The notes under the pieces were generated by a model. That model was not told where the DNA came from. It did no database searches and worked only from the letters and a program-made list of their open reading frames with translations. This document shows positions 61,232 through 64,000 of a stretch of 64,000 bases of DNA, one piece after another; positions within the stretch are counted from its first letter, which is position 1; each line of letters opens with the position of its first letter. The stretch is from Pseudomonas sp. Irchel 3E20 (GTDB lineage Bacteria; Pseudomonadota; Gammaproteobacteria; Pseudomonadales; Pseudomonadaceae). The DNA lies in assembly GCF_900187645.1 (NCBI RefSeq), contig NZ_FYEE01000001.1:310001-374000 (forward strand), read 5' to 3'. A program made the translations under genes and the position numbers.

Positions 61232-62044
61232 TCAGATATGCAGGATGTATTCGCGAACCAGCTTGCTGCCGAAGTAGGCCAACATCAGCAGGCAGAAGCC
61301 AGCGAGGGTCCAGCGGATCGCCTTGTGCCCACGCCATCCCAGGCGTGTGCGGCCCCACAGCAACACGCTGAACACGATCCAGGCCAGGCACGCCAGCAAG
61401 GTTTTGTGCACCAGGTGCTGGGCGAACAGGTTCTCGACGAACAGCCAACCGGAAATCAGCGAAGCCGACAGGAGGGCCCAACCGGCCCAGAGGAAGCCGA
61501 ACAGCAGGCTTTCCATGGTTTGCAGCGGCGGGAAATTCTTGATGAGGCCGGACGGGTGCTTGTGCTTGAGCTGATGGTCTTGCAACAGCAACAGCAAGGC
61601 CTGGAACACGGCGATGGTGAACATGCCGTAGGCCAGGATCGACAGTAGGATGTGCGCCAGGATGCCCGGCGCCTCATTGATGATCTGCACCGTACCGGCC
61701 GGGGCGAACTGCGCCAGCAGCACCGTGGCCATCCCCAGGGGGAACAGCAACAGCAGCAGGTTCTCCACCGGGATGCGCGAACAGGCCAGCAGCGTCAGGG
61801 CGATCACGGCGGCGGCGATCAGGCTGGCGGCGCTGAAAAAGTCCAGGCCCAGGCCGACAGGCGTCAACAGGTGGGTGAAGAGGCTGGCACTGTGAGCCAG
61901 GATGGCAAGGATGCCAAGCCCGATCAGCAGGCGCTTGTTCGCCTTGGCACCGGTTGCCAGGCGCGAGCCTTGATAGAGAGTCGCAGCGGCGTATAAACAG
62001 GCGGCGGCGAGTGTGGTGAGCAAACTGGGTGACAAGGGGAGCAT
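61232..62044 (-). CDS. CcsA/YpjD-like inner-membrane protein (cytochrome c assembly family)
   Basis: 270 residues, about eight membrane segments ('LLTTLAAACLYAAATLYQGS', 'IGLGILAILAHSASLFTHLL'), with 'LHPxxG'-like loops replaced by 'ILLSILAYGMFTIAVFQALL'. The conserved histidines of the CcsA fold appear as 'LAHSAS', 'LAHILLSIL' and 'FAQHLVHKTLL'. It is annotated in many proteobacteria next to corC and ffh; a direct cytochrome c role is not shown. First gene of a two-gene operon with the CorC-like protein, divergent from ffh. Confidence 0.87.
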   Translation of the reverse strand: MLPLSPSLLTTLAAACLYAAATLYQGSRLATGAKANKRLLIGLGILAILAHSASLFTHLLTPVGLGLDFFSAASLIAAAVIALTLLACSRIPVENLLLLLFPLGMATVLLAQFAPAGTVQIINEAPGILAHILLSILAYGMFTIAVFQALLLLLQDHQLKHKHPSGLIKNFPPLQTMESLLFGFLWAGWALLSASLISGWLFVENLFAQHLVHKTLLACLAWIVFSVLLWGRTRLGWRGHKAIRWTLAGFCLLMLAYFGSKLVREYILHI

Positions 62045-62150
62045 AAATCCTGTTAGGCAAGCCCGAAAGCCGATGAGTTTGGCATAGAACCCCTAGGCAC
62101 GAAAGACCATGCAAGCAGACAGCGAGGTGGGCGCCAGGCCAAGTCTTCGC

Positions 62151-62156
62151 TATAAT
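62151..62156 (+). promoter_or_regulatory. Candidate -10 element of ffh
   Basis: TATAAT at 62151-62156 is a perfect -10, 98 bases before the ffh start. No good -35 is seen at the expected distance (TGGGCG), so the promoter may be weak or helped by an activator. Confidence 0.45.
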
Positions 62157-62253
62157 CCGCGCCCTGCCCACGCCGCAGGCTCGCCTAGCGTACGTTTTTC
62201 ACGGGCTGGGCCGCCATTACCCCCGGTCTACATAGGGCCTGAAAGGATCGCGC

Positions 62254-63630
62254 ATGTTTGAAAACTTAACCGACCGTCTCTCGCAGACGCTGCGCCATGT
62301 CACCGGCAAGGCCAAGCTGACCGAGGACAATATCAAAGACACCCTGCGCGAAGTGCGCATGGCGTTGCTCGAAGCCGACGTCGCCCTGCCGGTGGTCAAG
62401 GACTTCGTCAATTCGGTCAAGGAACGCGCAGTCGGCACCGAGGTGTCGCGTAGCCTGACGCCGGGCCAGGCCTTCGTGAAGATCGTCCAGGCCGAACTCG
62501 AAAGCCTCATGGGCGCGGCCAACGAAGACCTGAACCTGAGCGCCGTGCCACCTGCCGTGGTGTTGATGGCCGGCCTGCAGGGTGCGGGCAAGACCACCAC
62601 CGCGGGCAAACTGGCGCGCTTCCTCAAAGAGCGCAAGAAGAAGTCGGTGATGGTGGTGTCCGCCGACATCTACCGCCCGGCGGCGATCAAGCAGCTGGAA
62701 ATGCTGGCTGGCGAAGTGGGTGTGACCTTCTTCCCTTCCGACCTGAGCCAGAAGCCGGTCGAGATTGCGCAAGCAGCTATTAAAGAAGCAAAACTGAAAT
62801 TCATCGACGTGGTTATCGTCGATACCGCCGGCCGCCTGCACATCGACGAAGAGATGATGGGCGAGATCAAGGCCTTGCACGCGGCGATCAACCCGGTTGA
62901 AACCCTGTTCGTGGTCGATGCCATGACCGGCCAGGACGCCGCCAACACGGCGAAGGCCTTTGGCGATGCGCTGCCGCTGACCGGCGTAATCCTGACCAAG
63001 GTCGACGGCGATGCTCGTGGCGGCGCCGCGCTGTCGGTGCGCGCCATTACCGGCAAGCCGATCAAGTTCATCGGTATGGGCGAGAAGAGCGAAGCGCTCG
63101 AACCGTTCCATCCCGAACGGATCGCCTCGCGCATCCTGGGCATGGGCGACGTGCTCAGCCTTATCGAGCAGGCCGAACAGACCCTCGACAAGGACAAGGC
63201 CGATAAGCTGGCCAAGAAACTGAAGAAGGGCAAAGGCTTCGATCTCGAAGACTTCCGCGACCAATTGCAGCAGATGAAGAACATGGGCGGCCTCGGCGGC
63301 CTGATGGACAAGTTGCCGAACATCGGCGGCGTCAACCTGGCGCAAATGGGCAACGCCCAGGGTGCGGCAGAAAAGCAGTTCAAGCAGATGGAAGCCATCA
63401 TCAACTCCATGACCCCGGCCGAGCGCCGCGACCCTGAACTTATCAGTGGCTCGCGCAAGCGTCGGATCGCCATGGGCTCTGGCACCCAGGTGCAGGACAT
63501 CGGGCGCTTGATTAAGCAGCACAAGCAGATGCAGAAAATGATGAAAAAGTTCTCTGCCAAAGGCGGCATGGCCAAGATGATGCGCGGCATGGGCGGTATG
63601 TTGCCCGGCGGCGGTATGCCGAAAATGTAA
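62254..63630 (+). CDS. ffh: Signal recognition particle protein Ffh
   Basis: 458 residues. The N domain (1-90) is followed by the G domain with 'GLQGAGKTTTAGKLARFLKE', 'DIYRPAAIKQLEMLAG', 'DTAGRLHIDEEMMGEI' and 'TKVDGDARGGAALSVRAITG'. The methionine-rich M domain (~300-458) binds 4.5S RNA and signal sequences ('SGSRKRRIAMGSGTQVQDIG'). It targets membrane proteins to the translocase. rpsP starts 250 bases later. Confidence 0.98.
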   Translation: MFENLTDRLSQTLRHVTGKAKLTEDNIKDTLREVRMALLEADVALPVVKDFVNSVKERAVGTEVSRSLTPGQAFVKIVQAELESLMGAANEDLNLSAVPPAVVLMAGLQGAGKTTTAGKLARFLKERKKKSVMVVSADIYRPAAIKQLEMLAGEVGVTFFPSDLSQKPVEIAQAAIKEAKLKFIDVVIVDTAGRLHIDEEMMGEIKALHAAINPVETLFVVDAMTGQDAANTAKAFGDALPLTGVILTKVDGDARGGAALSVRAITGKPIKFIGMGEKSEALEPFHPERIASRILGMGDVLSLIEQAEQTLDKDKADKLAKKLKKGKGFDLEDFRDQLQQMKNMGGLGGLMDKLPNIGGVNLAQMGNAQGAAEKQFKQMEAIINSMTPAERRDPELISGSRKRRIAMGSGTQVQDIGRLIKQHKQMQKMMKKFSAKGGMAKMMRGMGGMLPGGGMPKM

Positions 63631-63780
63631 AGAATCCGCGTCGGCAGCCATGCCGGCGTTTCCCGCGGGGACGCGGGATCTCCAGCAAACCCGCCATTGG
63701 TGGGCGCTGACTTGCCGTTTTGAACGACGGCTCTATAGCAGATCTGAATGGCGCGCTGAGCAGGTGCCGGAAAAAGACAT

Positions 63781-63808
63781 TTGCAAAAGTCCGGATATTC
63801 CTTAGAAT
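63781..63808 (+). promoter_or_regulatory. Sigma-70 promoter of rpsP
   Basis: TTGCAA (63781-63786) and TAGAAT (63803-63808) with a 16-base spacer, 72 bases before the rpsP start. A GC-rich hairpin CCCGC...GCGGG upstream (63664-63679) lies in the ffh 3' region. Confidence 0.6.
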
Positions 63809-63880
63809 ATGCGGCCTTTCGGGCACCTATGCCCGCTGTGCATTTAGATTTGCAGCACCGACTACAGGAACGATCTTCAC

Positions 63881-64000
63881 ATGCTAACAATCCGTCTTGC
63901 CCTTGGCGGCTCCAAAAAGCGCCCGTTTTACCACTTGACCGTAACCGACAGCCGCAACCCGCGCGACGGTTCGCACAAGGAACAGGTTGGTTTCTTCAAC
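63881..64000 (+). CDS. rpsP: 30S ribosomal protein S16, 3' end outside the window
   Basis: The first 40 codons from ATG 63881 read '[20 protein letters not shown]' and continue '[10 protein letters not shown]', an unmistakable S16 start. The TACAGGAACGATC before it carries the ribosome site. In pseudomonads rimM, trmD and rplS follow. The gene runs off the window. Confidence 0.95.
   Translation, partial: MLTIRLALGGSKKRPFYHLTVTDSRNPRDGSHKEQVGFFN

Overview
The window comes from a GC-rich gammaproteobacterium of the genus Pseudomonas, most likely the P. fluorescens group. The reasons are the dauBAR and aapJQMP clusters, the lptFG, lepA-lepB-rnc-era-recO-pdxJ and purL/purT/ffh blocks in near-Pseudomonas order, and many GTGGGAGC-type REP elements in the spaces between genes.

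Layout: (1) 1-4432, the 3' part of a large RHS/YD-repeat protein. (2) 4.5-8.6 kb, an arginine module: a periplasmic basic-amino-acid binding protein facing the dauB-dauA-dauR operon, both with the same candidate operator over the -10 region. (3) 8.6-10.8 kb, a RhlB-type RNA helicase and a small esterase. (4) 10.9-15.5 kb, the AapJQMP amino-acid ABC transporter behind a consensus sigma-54 promoter and a long leader. (5) 15.5-17.9 kb, a fossil MqsA-type antitoxin gene, a FadR/GntR regulator and a CynX/NimT-type MFS exporter. (6) 17.9-26.4 kb, a minus-strand chaperone-usher operon with seven DUF1120-domain subunits (five tandem, one fused to an adhesin-like domain, one last). Beside it, on the plus strand, are a stand-alone receiver-Hpt phosphorelay protein and a BvgA/RcsB-like response regulator (26.8-28.5 kb), with no sensor kinase in the window. 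(7) 28.5-41.5 kb, small enzymes and housekeeping genes: GIY-YIG, GST, glutaredoxin, yejK, an HU gene, rlmF, valS, holC, pepA, lptF, lptG. (8) 41.6-47.7 kb, the lepA-lepB-rnc-era-recO-pdxJ cluster, here not preceded by algU-muc. (9) 47.8-64 kb, mltF, purL and downstream genes through purT, an MFS symporter, a CorC-like protein, a CcsA-like protein, ffh, and the first 40 codons of rpsP.

How the parts fit: the dau genes turn D-arginine into L-arginine through a 2-ketoacid, and the neighbouring binding protein probably supplies substrate. Aap imports acidic, amide or other L-amino acids under probable nitrogen (sigma-54) control. The fimbrial cluster is the most unusual accessory region: the subunit genes, chaperone, usher, probable tip adhesin and a kinase-less two-protein phosphorelay form one plausible surface-adhesion system. 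The rest is conserved core biology (lipopolysaccharide export, protein export, RNA processing, purine synthesis). No CRISPR array, tRNA, rRNA, insertion sequence or prophage was recognised.
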